From positions 4,066,501 to 4,130,500 of the forward strand of contig NZ_CP152019.1 in NCBI RefSeq assembly GCF_038622445.1: 64,000 bases of DNA, read 5' to 3'. The position numbers were made by a program, and so were the translations under genes. Source of the stretch: Sporosarcina sp. FSL K6-1522 (lineage in GTDB: Bacteria > Bacillota > Bacilli > Bacillales_A > Planococcaceae). Under the pieces are notes generated by a model. It worked only from the letters and a program-made list of their open reading frames with translations. It was not told the DNA's origin and made no database searches. Positions 7,532-17,733 of the stretch are shown here, one piece after another (the first letter of the stretch is position 1; each line of letters opens with the position of its first letter).

Positions 7532-10500
7532 TTCAATTCCCCCTGAATCGTTACAGTCCGCTCTCCATCAAATAGATGCAGGACCATTTCTTTGATTTTA
7601 ATGTTTACTATTTCTTCGATTGCCTTCTTATACAAATTCAATTGAATACCATAGCGCTTATGCATCTCGGCATCAATTGCTTCATCAGAACCATATCTAC
7701 CACGAACTTTATCAGTTTTATAATCTAGCAATACCCAACCATCTGCTTCTTCGAATAAACAATCCGCAATCCCTTGCAAGATTTGATAATCGCCATCTGC
7801 GCTATCATAAGCATACGTAAACGGCAATTCACGTAGCACTCGCTTCGCCTCTACAAGTCGTTGCGCAATCGAAGTTGTGAAAAATTGAGCAATCGCCTGG
7901 ATATCCACAGCCTGCGCTTCTTCCTTCGTAATGAGCTGTTTCCCTGTTAGTTCATTAACAAGTTGCGCCACATCCTCGGCGGTATGCGTCTGTTGAATGG
8001 CAATATGCTGCATAATGGTATGCATCGCCGTTCCGATCTCCGCGGCAGATAGTGCACGTGATTGCATAAAGGTCGGCCTTGCATGAAGATACGCTTTACT
8101 CACTTCGGCATTTTGCTGAACAAATGGATCATCATTCGCTTCCTGCTCCAGCATTGCCAAGCGCTTTAATTCACTAACGGTCTGTTTCGAGCGCTTTGTT
8201 ACCGATGCTTCAAAAGGATATGTCGCATCAAATCGTCGCGTCACTTCCGCCACGACTTTAGCATCTACTTCCGCGACTTGAGCGCCTTCCATTTCAAGCT
8301 CCTTTACAGGATGGGCTTCCCCCACATCCGTGTAAAACGCTGAAACAGGTAACGCATCAAGCTGCCATTTAGAAGCATCCTCGATTAATTGACCACCGGG
8401 CATTACCCCGAATTTGTCAAACGCCGCATGTCGCGCAACAGCCGGGCCAATCCAGTCAAGATAGCCGTTTGCACGTGACCGGGTATATTCCGGCAACATC
8501 TCCTGCGGCTCAATCAGCTGTGCATCTTGCCATTTGACCATCGCCTTCTCAATATCCTTCACGGATGCAATCATTTCCAAATGCTCTTTCGCACGTGTCA
8601 TCGCAACGTATAACACGCGCATTTCTTCTGCTCGCATTTCCAGTTCCTTTTTCTCCTTCATCGCAAGGAAAGGTAATGAGGTATACATAATCCGATTGTC
8701 GGGATCAATAGCTTTCACTGCCAGCCCAAAATGCTGGTCAAACAAATAAGCTTCATTAAAATCCATCTTATTAAATTTCCTTCCAACTCCAGCCATGAAG
8801 ACATACGGAAATTCCAACCCTTTCGAGGAATGGATCGTCATAATGCGAACAACATCTTCTTTTTCATTCAGAGAGCGCGCTGTCCCAAGATCATCGCCCC
8901 GTTTTCGCATTCGATCGATAAAACGCAAAAAGCGGAATAACCCACGAAACGATGTCTTTTCATAATCAATGGCTCGATCATGCAACGCGCGCAAATTAGC
9001 TTGACGCTGCTTGCCATTCGGCATAGCCCCCACCATTTCATAGTAATGCGTATCGGAATAAACTTGCCAAATGAGCTCGGACAACGAACCGCGGCGCGCT
9101 AGATTACGCCAGTCTTCAAATCGTTCAAGGAAACGCTGTAATTTGCTCTGTGTCTCAGCCGCCACGCCAGCTCCACCTGTCACGACAAATCGTTTCAAGG
9201 CCTCATAAAATGGCTCGTTTTTCGCCGTCAGTCGAATTTGTGCCAGTTCATTTTCCGTCATGCCAACGAATGGTGCACGAAGGACCGATGCTAATGGAAT
9301 ATCCTGATACGGATTATCGACAACACGTAACGTATTCAGCATAATCATCACTTCAAGCGCATCGAAATAGCCATGCGACAATTCCACATAGACTGGAATT
9401 CCCGCCAGTTTAAACTCCTCAGCAATTTCACCCGACCAGGTCATCGACCGCATTAAAATGACAATGTCCCGATATTCAAGTGGGCGTCGTTTATCGCTAA
9501 AAGCATCCGTCACTTCAGCACCCGAAGCGAGTAAGTCTTGAATCTTTTTCACCATAAAGCGTGCTTCTGCTTGAGAACTCTTTAAACTTTGCCCTGCGAG
9601 TTCTGTTGCATCGTCTGCCTCTTCTTCACTTTCCTCTTCCTCATACAACAACGTCAAGCCTGCTGTCACCGCTTTTTCAGGATACTGCGCCCCATACTTC
9701 AACGCCGCCGCGTCATCATAATCGATTTCCCCGACACGCGCCCCCATAATCTGTGCAAAAATAAAGTTTGTCGCATCCAGCACTTCTCTCCGACTACGGA
9801 AATTGGCATTCAAATCGATTTTCAGACCTTGATTGCCATTTCCCGCCGTAAAACGATTATATTTCCCGAGAAATAACATCGGTTCAGCTAGTCGAAAACG
9901 GTAAATCGACTGCTTGACATCGCCCACCATGAATAGATTACCGTCTTCTTCCCCACCTCGTTTCACGAGTTGGATAATCGTTTCTTGCAACATATTCGTG
10001 TCCTGGTATTCATCGACAAGTACTTCTGCAAATCGATTGCGATAATCCATAGCAATATCCGAAGGGACTAGCTTGCCATCTTCTTCATACGACAGGATTC
10101 GTAGCGCATAATGCTCCAAATCTGAGAAATCCACAATGCCCCGGTCGATTTTCACCTGTTCATAGCGTTTGCCAAACTCAACAACCAGGTCAATTAACGT
10201 ATACATCGTCGGCGCCATCAGCCGAATCTCTTCAAGCAAACGAGCCGGCGTTCTCGTAAAGTAAGACTCTTTCAACGTGTTGACAATTTTTTTAACCGCA
10301 TCCCGTAACGCTTTCGCTCGTTTCGCAAGCGCCGGGTCACATGAATCTTTGCGAATCGTTCCCGCTTTTGTCCATTTTAAAGAACCAAAAAATGCATACG
10401 TTTCTTCCCATGTGCCTGTCGTCACATAGCGAATTGCCTCATGAATCCACAGTAAATCAGCTTCCGCAGTCGCCGCCAGCGGCTCCGGACCATCTATCAT

Positions 10501-11241
10501 CAGCGCAATCCGTTTCATATCCTCTGTGAGCGCCGCCACTTCCTCTAGCGAATGGCGAATCGTCATCTTCAATGGTTCCATAAATGCCAAGTCATCAATC
10601 GACATGACGGGTCCAATATCATATTGCATCGGAATGAGACGCAACCATTGTTCCGGTGATGGATGTACGCGTGAGTAATCATACAAGCGACCAATCAGCG
10701 TCTCAATAGACTGATCATTGCGGTCCGATGTGAAACTATCAGCCAGTCGGTACATCGCTTCTGGATCTTCCGCACTATACGCTTCTTCCAACACCGCACC
10801 AATCGTATCATCCCGCAACAATGCTGCTTCCGTACTATCTGCTATGCGAAAACCTGGATCGATATCAAGTAAATAGGCATATTGCCGTACGACATTTAAA
10901 CAGAACGAATGTGAGGTGGAAATCTGTGCTTTATTCAATAAATTTAACTGCCTTCGCAAATGGACAGACTCTGGTTTAGCCGCAATCGCTTCTTCCAATG
11001 CCGCAGCCATTCGGTGACGCATTTCAGCCGCCGATGCATTGGTAAACGTAACGACAAGCAATTCATCGACATCGATTGGATTTTTTTCATCCAACACTTT
11101 TTCAATCATTCGCGTAATCAGTACCTTCGTCTTGCCTGAGCCCGCCGCTGCGGACACGAGCACGTCTTTTCCTGTTGCCCAAATGGCTTTCCACTGCGCA
11201 TCTGTAAATGTCAGTCCTTCAGGTTTCACGGGTATGTGCAT
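7528..11241 (-). CDS. addA: AddA subunit of the AddAB helicase-nuclease
   Basis: 1237 residues, the expected size for AddA. The UvrD/Rep-type superfamily I helicase has Walker A AAAGSGKT at 31-38, a Walker B/motif II of the DEYQDTN type and motif GDVKQSIYRFR. A RecB-type nuclease domain at the C-terminus contains GIADCLFE and LLDYKTDK with the metal-binding Asp and Lys. With AddB it resects double-strand breaks and loads recombinase at Chi-type sites. The ATG at 11241 follows GGAGG by nine bases and lies 23 bp inside the end of addB, indicating coupled translation. Confidence 0.97.
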   Translation of the reverse strand: MHIPVKPEGLTFTDAQWKAIWATGKDVLVSAAAGSGKTKVLITRMIEKVLDEKNPIDVDELLVVTFTNASAAEMRHRMAAALEEAIAAKPESVHLRRQLNLLNKAQISTSHSFCLNVVRQYAYLLDIDPGFRIADSTEAALLRDDTIGAVLEEAYSAEDPEAMYRLADSFTSDRNDQSIETLIGRLYDYSRVHPSPEQWLRLIPMQYDIGPVMSIDDLAFMEPLKMTIRHSLEEVAALTEDMKRIALMIDGPEPLAATAEADLLWIHEAIRYVTTGTWEETYAFFGSLKWTKAGTIRKDSCDPALAKRAKALRDAVKKIVNTLKESYFTRTPARLLEEIRLMAPTMYTLIDLVVEFGKRYEQVKIDRGIVDFSDLEHYALRILSYEEDGKLVPSDIAMDYRNRFAEVLVDEYQDTNMLQETIIQLVKRGGEEDGNLFMVGDVKQSIYRFRLAEPMLFLGKYNRFTAGNGNQGLKIDLNANFRSRREVLDATNFIFAQIMGARVGEIDYDDAAALKYGAQYPEKAVTAGLTLLYEEEESEEEADDATELAGQSLKSSQAEARFMVKKIQDLLASGAEVTDAFSDKRRPLEYRDIVILMRSMTWSGEIAEEFKLAGIPVYVELSHGYFDALEVMIMLNTLRVVDNPYQDIPLASVLRAPFVGMTENELAQIRLTAKNEPFYEALKRFVVTGGAGVAAETQSKLQRFLERFEDWRNLARRGSLSELIWQVYSDTHYYEMVGAMPNGKQRQANLRALHDRAIDYEKTSFRGLFRFLRFIDRMRKRGDDLGTARSLNEKEDVVRIMTIHSSKGLEFPYVFMAGVGRKFNKMDFNEAYLFDQHFGLAVKAIDPDNRIMYTSLPFLAMKEKKELEMRAEEMRVLYVAMTRAKEHLEMIASVKDIEKAMVKWQDAQLIEPQEMLPEYTRSRANGYLDWIGPAVARHAAFDKFGVMPGGQLIEDASKWQLDALPVSAFYTDVGEAHPVKELEMEGAQVAEVDAKVVAEVTRRFDATYPFEASVTKRSKQTVSELKRLAMLEQEANDDPFVQQNAEVSKAYLHARPTFMQSRALSAAEIGTAMHTIMQHIAIQQTHTAEDVAQLVNELTGKQLITKEEAQAVDIQAIAQFFTTSIAQRLVEAKRVLRELPFTYAYDSADGDYQILQGIADCLFEEADGWVLLDYKTDKVRGRYGSDEAIDAEMHKRYGIQLNLYKKAIEEIVNIKIKEMVLHLFDGERTVTIQGELN

Positions 11242-14200
11242 CTCCGTCGACCTCCTTGCGCATTTTTTCTAGTGATAACTCCGCATCCATTTCATGATAG
11301 GGTCTAAATTCAGATGCTGGATCTGTCGGGTCGAATTGGCATACCGATTGGTAGGCACAATACTGACAAGGCATTTTATCGCGCAGCTTGTAAGGGAAGA
11401 CACGCGTATCACCCGCTAGCATTGCGTCGCCCGCTTTCTGATGGCGCGTTCGAACGTAGGAACGCATCATCTGTAAATCATCCGCCGCCAACACCTTCGA
11501 TGCTTTCGTAAATGTACCATCCACCTTAAAAGCAGCTGGAACAATCGAAGAAGACTTGCTGATATCCGCATCCATGCCTACGACTACCTCTGGATTTTCC
11601 AGTAAATAGCCTTTCATTTTATACGATTTCGCAATTTCCGCCTCAAGAAGTGCCTTCGTCAATTCAGTACCCGTACGGATCATCGGATTATGCACATGCA
11701 TATACAAAATCCCCGCTGGATCTGCAGACATCCCTAGCCAATCTTCCACATTTTCGAGTGTCACATCGAGATACGTCAACATTTGCAAAGACAAGCCATA
11801 ATAGACTTCCGTCAAATCAAGGCTGCGTGCCGATGATTTGTAATCGACCACACGTACATAGTTCTTGCCATTAATTTCAGTCGCATCTACGCGGTCAATA
11901 CGGCCACGCAGCTTCATCGTATCGCCACGGCGTAATGGAATTTCCAATGGTGGCAATTCCTCGCCTGGCCCGAATCCGGCTTCAATAGCCACAGGTTTAA
12001 ATACCGTCGATTTCGCCTGCGTGCTAAGTGAATAAATGGTCCGTTGAATAATCTGCATTAGCTTGCGCTGAATATATAGATAGCGGCTCGTTGAGAGCAA
12101 AATGCGATTGAAGAAATAAGGAGAGATATCTTCTACCGCCGCTCTTGCCAATTTCCAGCACTCTTCTCGCGACAATTCCGCCCATGATTTACCAAGGCGC
12201 ATTGTTTCATCAGACACCCATTTCAGCGCGGCATGAAACAAATCTCCAATGGCAGGTGCTTCAAGTGTAAATTCTGTCCGCTCGCGCAAACCAAGCCCAT
12301 ACGATGCATAATGCTGGAACGGGCAGCTATAGTATGATTCAACGCGCGAAACACTCGAAATAAACGACTCACCGTATAATCCGGTCGTCAATTCTGGACG
12401 CAATCGCTCCGTCCCTTTGCCTGCCTGCATCGGTCGAAGAATATGATGATAAACCGATGACCAATAAGAACTCGATTCATAATAGGCCATTACCGCCCGC
12501 CACTCCTGCTCTAACACACCAGAATGCTCGGCTTCTTTCAACTTCATCGACACAAACGGCAATGCTGAACGCGGATGGCTAATATATTCGAATTGATCGG
12601 CTTCTATCGGCAATTCCGATGGATCTGTCACCGCTATTTTCGTCACCGTCCCCGATAACAGCTGTTGAATCCGTGCAATATAAAGTGACGGAATAAGCGC
12701 TTTTCCTTCTTCATCCGCAATCGGATACGAGATAAAAAGCTGATCATGAGGTGCTGTAAATGCCCGATACGCCAAGTACGTTTCATCCATTAATTTCAAC
12801 TTAGACGTAGCCGCGAGTTCAAAGCCCACTTCCGCAAACCACTCCCGATCGGCGTCTGATAAAATTCCTTCATTATCAATACGTTTCGGCATCACCCCTT
12901 CACTGACACCTAATACGAACACCGCATCGATGTCCATTAGCCCTGAAACTTCCACGTTCGCCACCGTTACTTGATCAAGCGAAGGTGGGATACGCGCAAA
13001 TTCGAGCGAATCGAAACCTTCATCCAAAATGCGTGCTGCTTCTGCGGAAGCCATTTCTTTATCGCCAAACATTAAGACAAATTGGTCAAGGACATTAATC
13101 CAACCGTTCCAAGCTTGCTCATGCTCCGTCGCTCCTAACAAGCGACCTGCACGCTCTTCTTCCGCACGTAAATCAATAATTTTGTCAAACACCTGCAACT
13201 GCTCGATGAATAAAAACAGTGCTTCGGCTACATCTCGTCCTTTTTTCGAACGTTTTACACTCGCTTCCAATGCCGCAAGCGGTTCCCGAATGATGTCACG
13301 CACAAGATGCAAGTCTTTTTCAAGCGCCAATTCTTCGTCTGTTTGAACATCTGTATACAACTCAAGGCCACGATACTTCTTCACTCGCCAACGACTGTCA
13401 TCAAACCAACGCTTGCCGTAAATACCGTGTGCGAGCACATAGTTTTCCAAGCGATCCGCGCGGTCACGCCATTGCAATTTGTTTTCACGATGCGGGAAAA
13501 ACAAATCCGTCTTCACCGCACGAAAGACCGATTCGTACGACCATCCTGACAAAATCGCCTCTAAAATCGAACGCGAAAATTCAATGAGCGGATGATGCAA
13601 CATTGTTTTTTTCTGACTGACAAATACAGGAATATCATAGTGTGGAAAAATCGTTTCGATTAATTCATCATATTTCTCGGGCTGTCTATACAAGATTGCC
13701 ATGTCTTTATAACGCTTGCCCGCAATCATCAATTCTCGAATCTGCCGTGCAACCGCATGAATTTCTGCACGTCGATCTGCCGCTTCAATCAGCACAACAT
13801 TTCCTGTCGACGCTTTCTGTTGTGCCGGATAATAGTCGAATTCTGTTTCGAGGTGCCGAAGGTCTGCATTTTGAAAACGGCGCACTTCCGACAAATGAAC
13901 GGCTTCTTCGACCTCAATCGACTCCACATGCGCCAGCTCACGCAATTTATGCGATGTTCGTACAGGGTTGAAAAACAACTCGTGATCCGCATTGTTTGCG
14001 TGCATACCTTCCATCGGCAACACCACAGTTACCCGACGCGCATACTTCATCAACTGCGTAATAATTTCATATTCCCTCGTCGTAAAGTTTTCGAAACCAT
14101 CCAGGTAAATATCTGCCTCTTGTAACAGCTCCGAATGTTGAATTTGCGCAGCAAGAAGTGCAAGATGCCCTTCACTGTCAACAAATTCTGTGCCGAGTCG

Positions 14201-14716
14201 CTCTTCAATTTTCGTCAGCAACAGTGACAAATCACTCGTTTTGTCCAGCAACGTCCGCGGTGCATTCGCCACGGCTAACTCTTCGTGGAGATTGCGCATC
14301 GTTTCATGATCCAAGCAATAACGGCTAAACTCCTTCATCAAGTCGCCAATTTGCTCTGTAAATCCACGTTTCCCTGCCGCTTGGCGGAATAGCTTAAACG
14401 CATCCTGATTATCCTCCAACACACTTCGGACAAGCATTCTATAACCAAAGCCGTCCACTTCCATGCGTGCAATGCCGCCCGTTTCTTGTAACACACGCCA
14501 AGCAAGTCGTTTAAACGTCAACACTTGTGCACGAATGATACCTTTTAAGCCAAAATTGACGGACAAGCTATGCTCCATCGAAAACGACATCTGATCGGGA
14601 ACAATCACGATAACGGGTGCCCCCATCGGATCACGCTGCAACTCTTCCGCAATCTCCCGTTCGATAAACGTCGTTTTCCCAGTACCAGATCTGCCCGTTA
14701 TGAAGCGCAGTGACAT
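11219..14716 (-). CDS. addB: AddB subunit of the AddAB helicase-nuclease
   Basis: About 1165 residues. The N-terminal ATP site GRSGTGKTT is intact, the RecB-type nuclease motif VVDYKSS lies in the C-terminal domain, and an iron-sulfur staple is formed by the Cys in YYSCPFQHY and the cluster CQYCAYQSVC. These are hallmarks of AddB rather than RexB. I place the start at the ATG at 14716, preceded by AGGGAGG, instead of the upstream in-frame start at 14752, because this gives MSLRFITGRSG and the usual family length. addB, addA and the DUF418 gene form one operon. An intergenic repeat copy lies upstream. Confidence 0.96.
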   Translation of the reverse strand: MSLRFITGRSGTGKTTFIEREIAEELQRDPMGAPVIVIVPDQMSFSMEHSLSVNFGLKGIIRAQVLTFKRLAWRVLQETGGIARMEVDGFGYRMLVRSVLEDNQDAFKLFRQAAGKRGFTEQIGDLMKEFSRYCLDHETMRNLHEELAVANAPRTLLDKTSDLSLLLTKIEERLGTEFVDSEGHLALLAAQIQHSELLQEADIYLDGFENFTTREYEIITQLMKYARRVTVVLPMEGMHANNADHELFFNPVRTSHKLRELAHVESIEVEEAVHLSEVRRFQNADLRHLETEFDYYPAQQKASTGNVVLIEAADRRAEIHAVARQIRELMIAGKRYKDMAILYRQPEKYDELIETIFPHYDIPVFVSQKKTMLHHPLIEFSRSILEAILSGWSYESVFRAVKTDLFFPHRENKLQWRDRADRLENYVLAHGIYGKRWFDDSRWRVKKYRGLELYTDVQTDEELALEKDLHLVRDIIREPLAALEASVKRSKKGRDVAEALFLFIEQLQVFDKIIDLRAEEERAGRLLGATEHEQAWNGWINVLDQFVLMFGDKEMASAEAARILDEGFDSLEFARIPPSLDQVTVANVEVSGLMDIDAVFVLGVSEGVMPKRIDNEGILSDADREWFAEVGFELAATSKLKLMDETYLAYRAFTAPHDQLFISYPIADEEGKALIPSLYIARIQQLLSGTVTKIAVTDPSELPIEADQFEYISHPRSALPFVSMKLKEAEHSGVLEQEWRAVMAYYESSSYWSSVYHHILRPMQAGKGTERLRPELTTGLYGESFISSVSRVESYYSCPFQHYASYGLGLRERTEFTLEAPAIGDLFHAALKWVSDETMRLGKSWAELSREECWKLARAAVEDISPYFFNRILLSTSRYLYIQRKLMQIIQRTIYSLSTQAKSTVFKPVAIEAGFGPGEELPPLEIPLRRGDTMKLRGRIDRVDATEINGKNYVRVVDYKSSARSLDLTEVYYGLSLQMLTYLDVTLENVEDWLGMSADPAGILYMHVHNPMIRTGTELTKALLEAEIAKSYKMKGYLLENPEVVVGMDADISKSSSIVPAAFKVDGTFTKASKVLAADDLQMMRSYVRTRHQKAGDAMLAGDTRVFPYKLRDKMPCQYCAYQSVCQFDPTDPASEFRPYHEMDAELSLEKMRKEVDGDAHTRET

Positions 14717-14774
14717 ATCTTTTCCTCCCTTTCTATATAAAATTTTAGCCACAGTCTAAGGGTTTTATAGTTTC

Positions 14775-14877
14775 CTATATAGATTGAACGCATGATTTTC
14801 ATCTACTATTTAGCAAAGGTGCCTTACAAGCGGTCGCCAAGCTTTGTTAGTGGCATTCTTTTGTTCAATTTATATAG
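14775..14877. repeat. Dispersed intergenic inverted-repeat element, copy 2 (best preserved)
   Basis: Ends are CTATATAGATTGAAC and GTTCAATTTATATAG, a 15-bp terminal inverted repeat with one mismatch. The interior shares TGATTTTCATCTACTAT and GCCTTACAAGCGGTCGCC with copy 1. It is about 103 bp long and non-coding, located between addB and the terminator of the MFS gene. Confidence 0.75.
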
Positions 14878-14879
14878 AC

Positions 14880-14934
14880 AAAAAAATCCTGTCACCCTTT
14901 CTTTCTATTGTAACGAAAGTTAGAGGTGACAGGA
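14880..14934 (-). terminator. Intrinsic terminator of the OFA-family transporter gene
   Basis: On the minus strand the stem TTCCTGTCACC / GGTGACAGGA, enclosing an A-rich loop with a second weak stem, is followed by a TTTTTTT run. Confidence 0.82.
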
Positions 14935-14982
14935 ACTATTTGAACGATCTATTGTTTATTTTTTAAATCTATACAGCCTTTG

Positions 14983-16263
14983 TCATTCGCTAACAACTTC
15001 TTGCAACGGACGCGACAATACTTTCTCATTTTGTGCTTCGATTTTTCGAATATCAATGCGGATTAAAATTGATATGATAAGCGCTACAACGAATAATCCT
15101 GCAAAAAACAACAAGCTGCTTTCATAACTACCCGTCGTGTCCTTCATCCATGCCGCGAACATCGGACCCGCAAGCCCAGCAGCTGACCAAGCCGTTAAAA
15201 TATAACCGTGAATAGCGCCAAGCTGTCTTGTCCCAAAAATGTCGGCAATATACGCAGGGATGGACGAGAATCCACCGCCATAACATGTATAAATAATGGC
15301 CAATGTCACTTGGAAGAGCAATGCGTTCGTTGTAAACGGTAACAAAGCAAACAGTGCGATTTGGATGACAAAGAACGCCGTATAAGTATTTGGTCGACCA
15401 ATATAATCGGAAATCGTTGCCCATCCGAGTCTACCTGCACCGTTAAAGATACCAAGAACCCCTACGAGTGCTGCGGCTTGTACAGTTGTCATCCCAATAC
15501 TATCAATTGCTAAAGGCTTAGCCGCCGATAAAATCGCGATTCCGCACGTAACATTGATAAATAGCATGAGCCATAAATAGTAAAAACGTTTCGTTTTCAC
15601 AGCCTCGTTCGCCGTCAATTGTGCCAAGTCACGTTTCTGTTCAACCTTTCCAGATTTGGCCTTGTCAACAAAGCCTGCTGGCGCCCAACCTTCTTCCGGT
15701 TTTTCAAGATATAAAGAGGATAAAATCATAATTAAAAAATAAGATGCCCCTAAAATATAAAATGTATTTTGCAAGCCAACTGACGTAATCAATACTTCCA
15801 TAATCGGACTACTGATTGCTGCCGCAAAACCGAAGCCCATAATCGCAAGACCTGTCGCCAAGCCACGGCGATCAGGAAACCATTTAACCAGTGTTGAAAC
15901 AGGTGCAATATAGCCCACACCGAGTCCAATTCCACCGAGTACTCCATAAAATACATACAGCAATGGTAACGAGGAAGCGCTTACAGCAAATCCAGCCCCC
16001 ATGACACCCACACCAAAACAAACCGCCGCTAAGATCCCCGCCTTCCTAGGACCATGCTTTTCTACAAAATGCCCCATAAATGCAGCTGATAACCCCAAAA
16101 ACAAAATAGCGATACTAAATGTCAGTTGTACTTGACTCGCTGACCAACCAAACTGCTCAATCAATGGATTCGTAAAGTTACTCCATGCATAAACCGATCC
16201 AATGGAAATATGAATACCTACTGCCGATGCTGCGATAAGCCACCTGTTCTTCGTCTTCTTCAA
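14983..16263 (-). CDS. OFA-family MFS transporter (oxalate/formate or lactate type)
   Basis: About 426 residues with twelve hydrophobic segments. The N-terminus contains HISIGSVYAWSNFTNPL and, between helices 2 and 3, FVEKHGPRKAG, which are typical of the oxalate:formate antiporter (OFA) family. OFA members carry small monocarboxylates; the proximity to fdhD and formate dehydrogenase suggests formate or a related acid, but the sequence alone cannot fix the substrate. I favour the TTG start at 16263, five bases after GGGGGAG, over an in-frame ATG at 16317 that has no ribosome site. A 14-bp palindrome sits about 115 bp upstream. Confidence 0.85.
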   Translation of the reverse strand: MKKTKNRWLIAASAVGIHISIGSVYAWSNFTNPLIEQFGWSASQVQLTFSIAILFLGLSAAFMGHFVEKHGPRKAGILAAVCFGVGVMGAGFAVSASSLPLLYVFYGVLGGIGLGVGYIAPVSTLVKWFPDRRGLATGLAIMGFGFAAAISSPIMEVLITSVGLQNTFYILGASYFLIMILSSLYLEKPEEGWAPAGFVDKAKSGKVEQKRDLAQLTANEAVKTKRFYYLWLMLFINVTCGIAILSAAKPLAIDSIGMTTVQAAALVGVLGIFNGAGRLGWATISDYIGRPNTYTAFFVIQIALFALLPFTTNALLFQVTLAIIYTCYGGGFSSIPAYIADIFGTRQLGAIHGYILTAWSAAGLAGPMFAAWMKDTTGSYESSLLFFAGLFVVALIISILIRIDIRKIEAQNEKVLSRPLQEVVSE

Positions 16264-16378
16264 TTCTTCTCCCCCTTTGTGAAAATATAAAGCAAGACCC
16301 CATTCATTTCCCATCATTTCGAAGTAATTTTTTACATAAAAAAGACCTAAAGGAATTACCTCTCATAAAAAGTAGTTT

Positions 16379-16396
16379 TTGTGAAATTTCACACAA
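16379..16396. promoter_or_regulatory. Candidate operator palindrome upstream of the OFA transporter
   Basis: The sequence TTGTGAAATTTCACACAA contains a perfect 14-bp palindrome (TGTGAAATTTCACA). The half-sites resemble Rex (TTGTGAA) and Crp/Fnr (TGTGA) operators, but the central spacing is two bases shorter than either consensus. A redox or oxygen regulator would suit a formate locus, but this is inference. Confidence 0.4.
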
Positions 16397-16565
16397 GTGT
16401 CACATTAGCACCTTTTTTTCGGTTTGTCACGCTCAATTTTTACTAAATTGACAGAAGTCCCCCACTCCTGCCAATTCAATAAATGGCTGTATTCCGGAAG
16501 CAACGGGCATCAGGTAAAGATCCTTCGCAACATTTTCGCCCACATCTCAAACACAACGATATACT

Positions 16566-17372
16566 TCAGACGTTCGGTATGTCATTCACTATAATTCGTT
16601 CTGGATGCGTATAGACATTAAAATTTTGCTGACGAATAAATCCAACAGTTGTAATCCCTAATTCCTCTGCTAGAGTCAATGCCAACTCCGTAGGTGCTGA
16701 CTTCGAAAGCACAATTTCGCAGCCGATTTTAGCCACTTTCAATAAAATTTCCGATGATATCCGGCCACTAAAAACAAGCACCTTATCCCGAACCGGAATC
16801 TGATGCTTCAAGCAATGTCCATAGATTTTATCGAGCGCATTATGTCGTCCAATATCCATTCGCGACAGCACAAAACCATTTGCATCACACAAGGCCGCAT
16901 TATGAACCCCGCCCGTTTCACGGAACATCTTCGCTGACTGATCCATCTGCCCCATCAAGTAAAAACACTGTTCCGGCGTCAATGTGACATTCGTCGTGGT
17001 CATAGTCTTTGCGGTCAAGGCGTCATTCGCAAACACAAATCCTTGCCGACTCATCCCGCAGCATGACGTAATATAACGCTTATTCAATAATTTTTCGTAA
17101 AAGGGATAAATTTTTTCTGCTTTAATATGCACAATCCCCGCTTCCTCCTGCACCCAAATCTCTTGAATATCCTCATACTTTGGAATAATGCCTTCAGACG
17201 CTAAAAAACCGACAGCCATGTCCTCCATGTATTCAGGAGAACAAACGATTGTCGCAAACTCTCGATCATTAATTTTGATGGTAACGGGATGTTCAGTAAC
17301 TACTGAATCTTCTTGTTCCGAAAACCGTCCAGCAGTATACCGTAAAATCGTCCGCTTCTTACTTAGTTCCAT
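16566..17372 (-). CDS. fdhD: Formate dehydrogenase accessory sulfurtransferase FdhD
   Basis: A 268-residue FdhD protein. The family's reactive cysteines are in ITSCCGMSRQ (Cys104 and Cys105). Downstream conserved blocks are TGGVHNAALCD, RMDIGRHNALDKIYG and VLVFSGRISSE. FdhD passes sulfur from a cysteine desulfurase to the molybdenum cofactor of formate dehydrogenase, which is needed for activity. It overlaps the preceding DUF2294 gene by 14 bp, so the two are coupled. The formate dehydrogenase gene itself lies divergently about 0.8 kb away. Confidence 0.95.
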   Translation of the reverse strand: MELSKKRTILRYTAGRFSEQEDSVVTEHPVTIKINDREFATIVCSPEYMEDMAVGFLASEGIIPKYEDIQEIWVQEEAGIVHIKAEKIYPFYEKLLNKRYITSCCGMSRQGFVFANDALTAKTMTTTNVTLTPEQCFYLMGQMDQSAKMFRETGGVHNAALCDANGFVLSRMDIGRHNALDKIYGHCLKHQIPVRDKVLVFSGRISSEILLKVAKIGCEIVLSKSAPTELALTLAEELGITTVGFIRQQNFNVYTHPERIIVNDIPNV

Positions 17373-17733
17373 CCGCCTTCCCTCCCTTGAGCTCTATCGT
17401 GCGATCAAATAGAAACACAGAAACAGCAATGTCCTCTTCTAGTTTAAAATCCGAAAACAGATGCAGAAATTTCGCTTCGACGAGCTCTTCCATTCCTTCC
17501 GGGGGTGCTTGCTGATAGACATTTTGAATCATGCGTGTCCTTGCCGCATGAACCATCTCTTTTCCTTCTGGCGTGCCTGCAATAAATACTTCCGTTGGTG
17601 TCAAGTTGCCGTAAAGCGTGGAAATAATCATATTGTCAACAACTACCGTATGAATGCGCTCAGGTCCTTTTCCAAAAAGCTCCTTGCGCAGTTTTCGAAT
17701 CATATCGTTAAAATCATGAATTTTTTTTGCCAT
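17359..17733 (-). CDS. DUF2294 family protein
   Basis: A 124-residue soluble protein. It contains GKGPERIHTVVVDNMIIS and LTPTEVFIAG, which fit the DUF2294 family of Firmicutes. I moved the start to ATG 17733 (MAKKIHDFND) because GAGAGGAAGGG precedes it; the longer in-frame reading has no ribosome site. It is the first gene of a two-gene unit with fdhD, divergent from the formate dehydrogenase operon. The molecular role of the family is unknown; its placement hints at a part in formate metabolism. Confidence 0.75.
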   Translation of the reverse strand: MAKKIHDFNDMIRKLRKELFGKGPERIHTVVVDNMIISTLYGNLTPTEVFIAGTPEGKEMVHAARTRMIQNVYQQAPPEGMEELVEAKFLHLFSDFKLEEDIAVSVFLFDRTIELKGGKADGTK

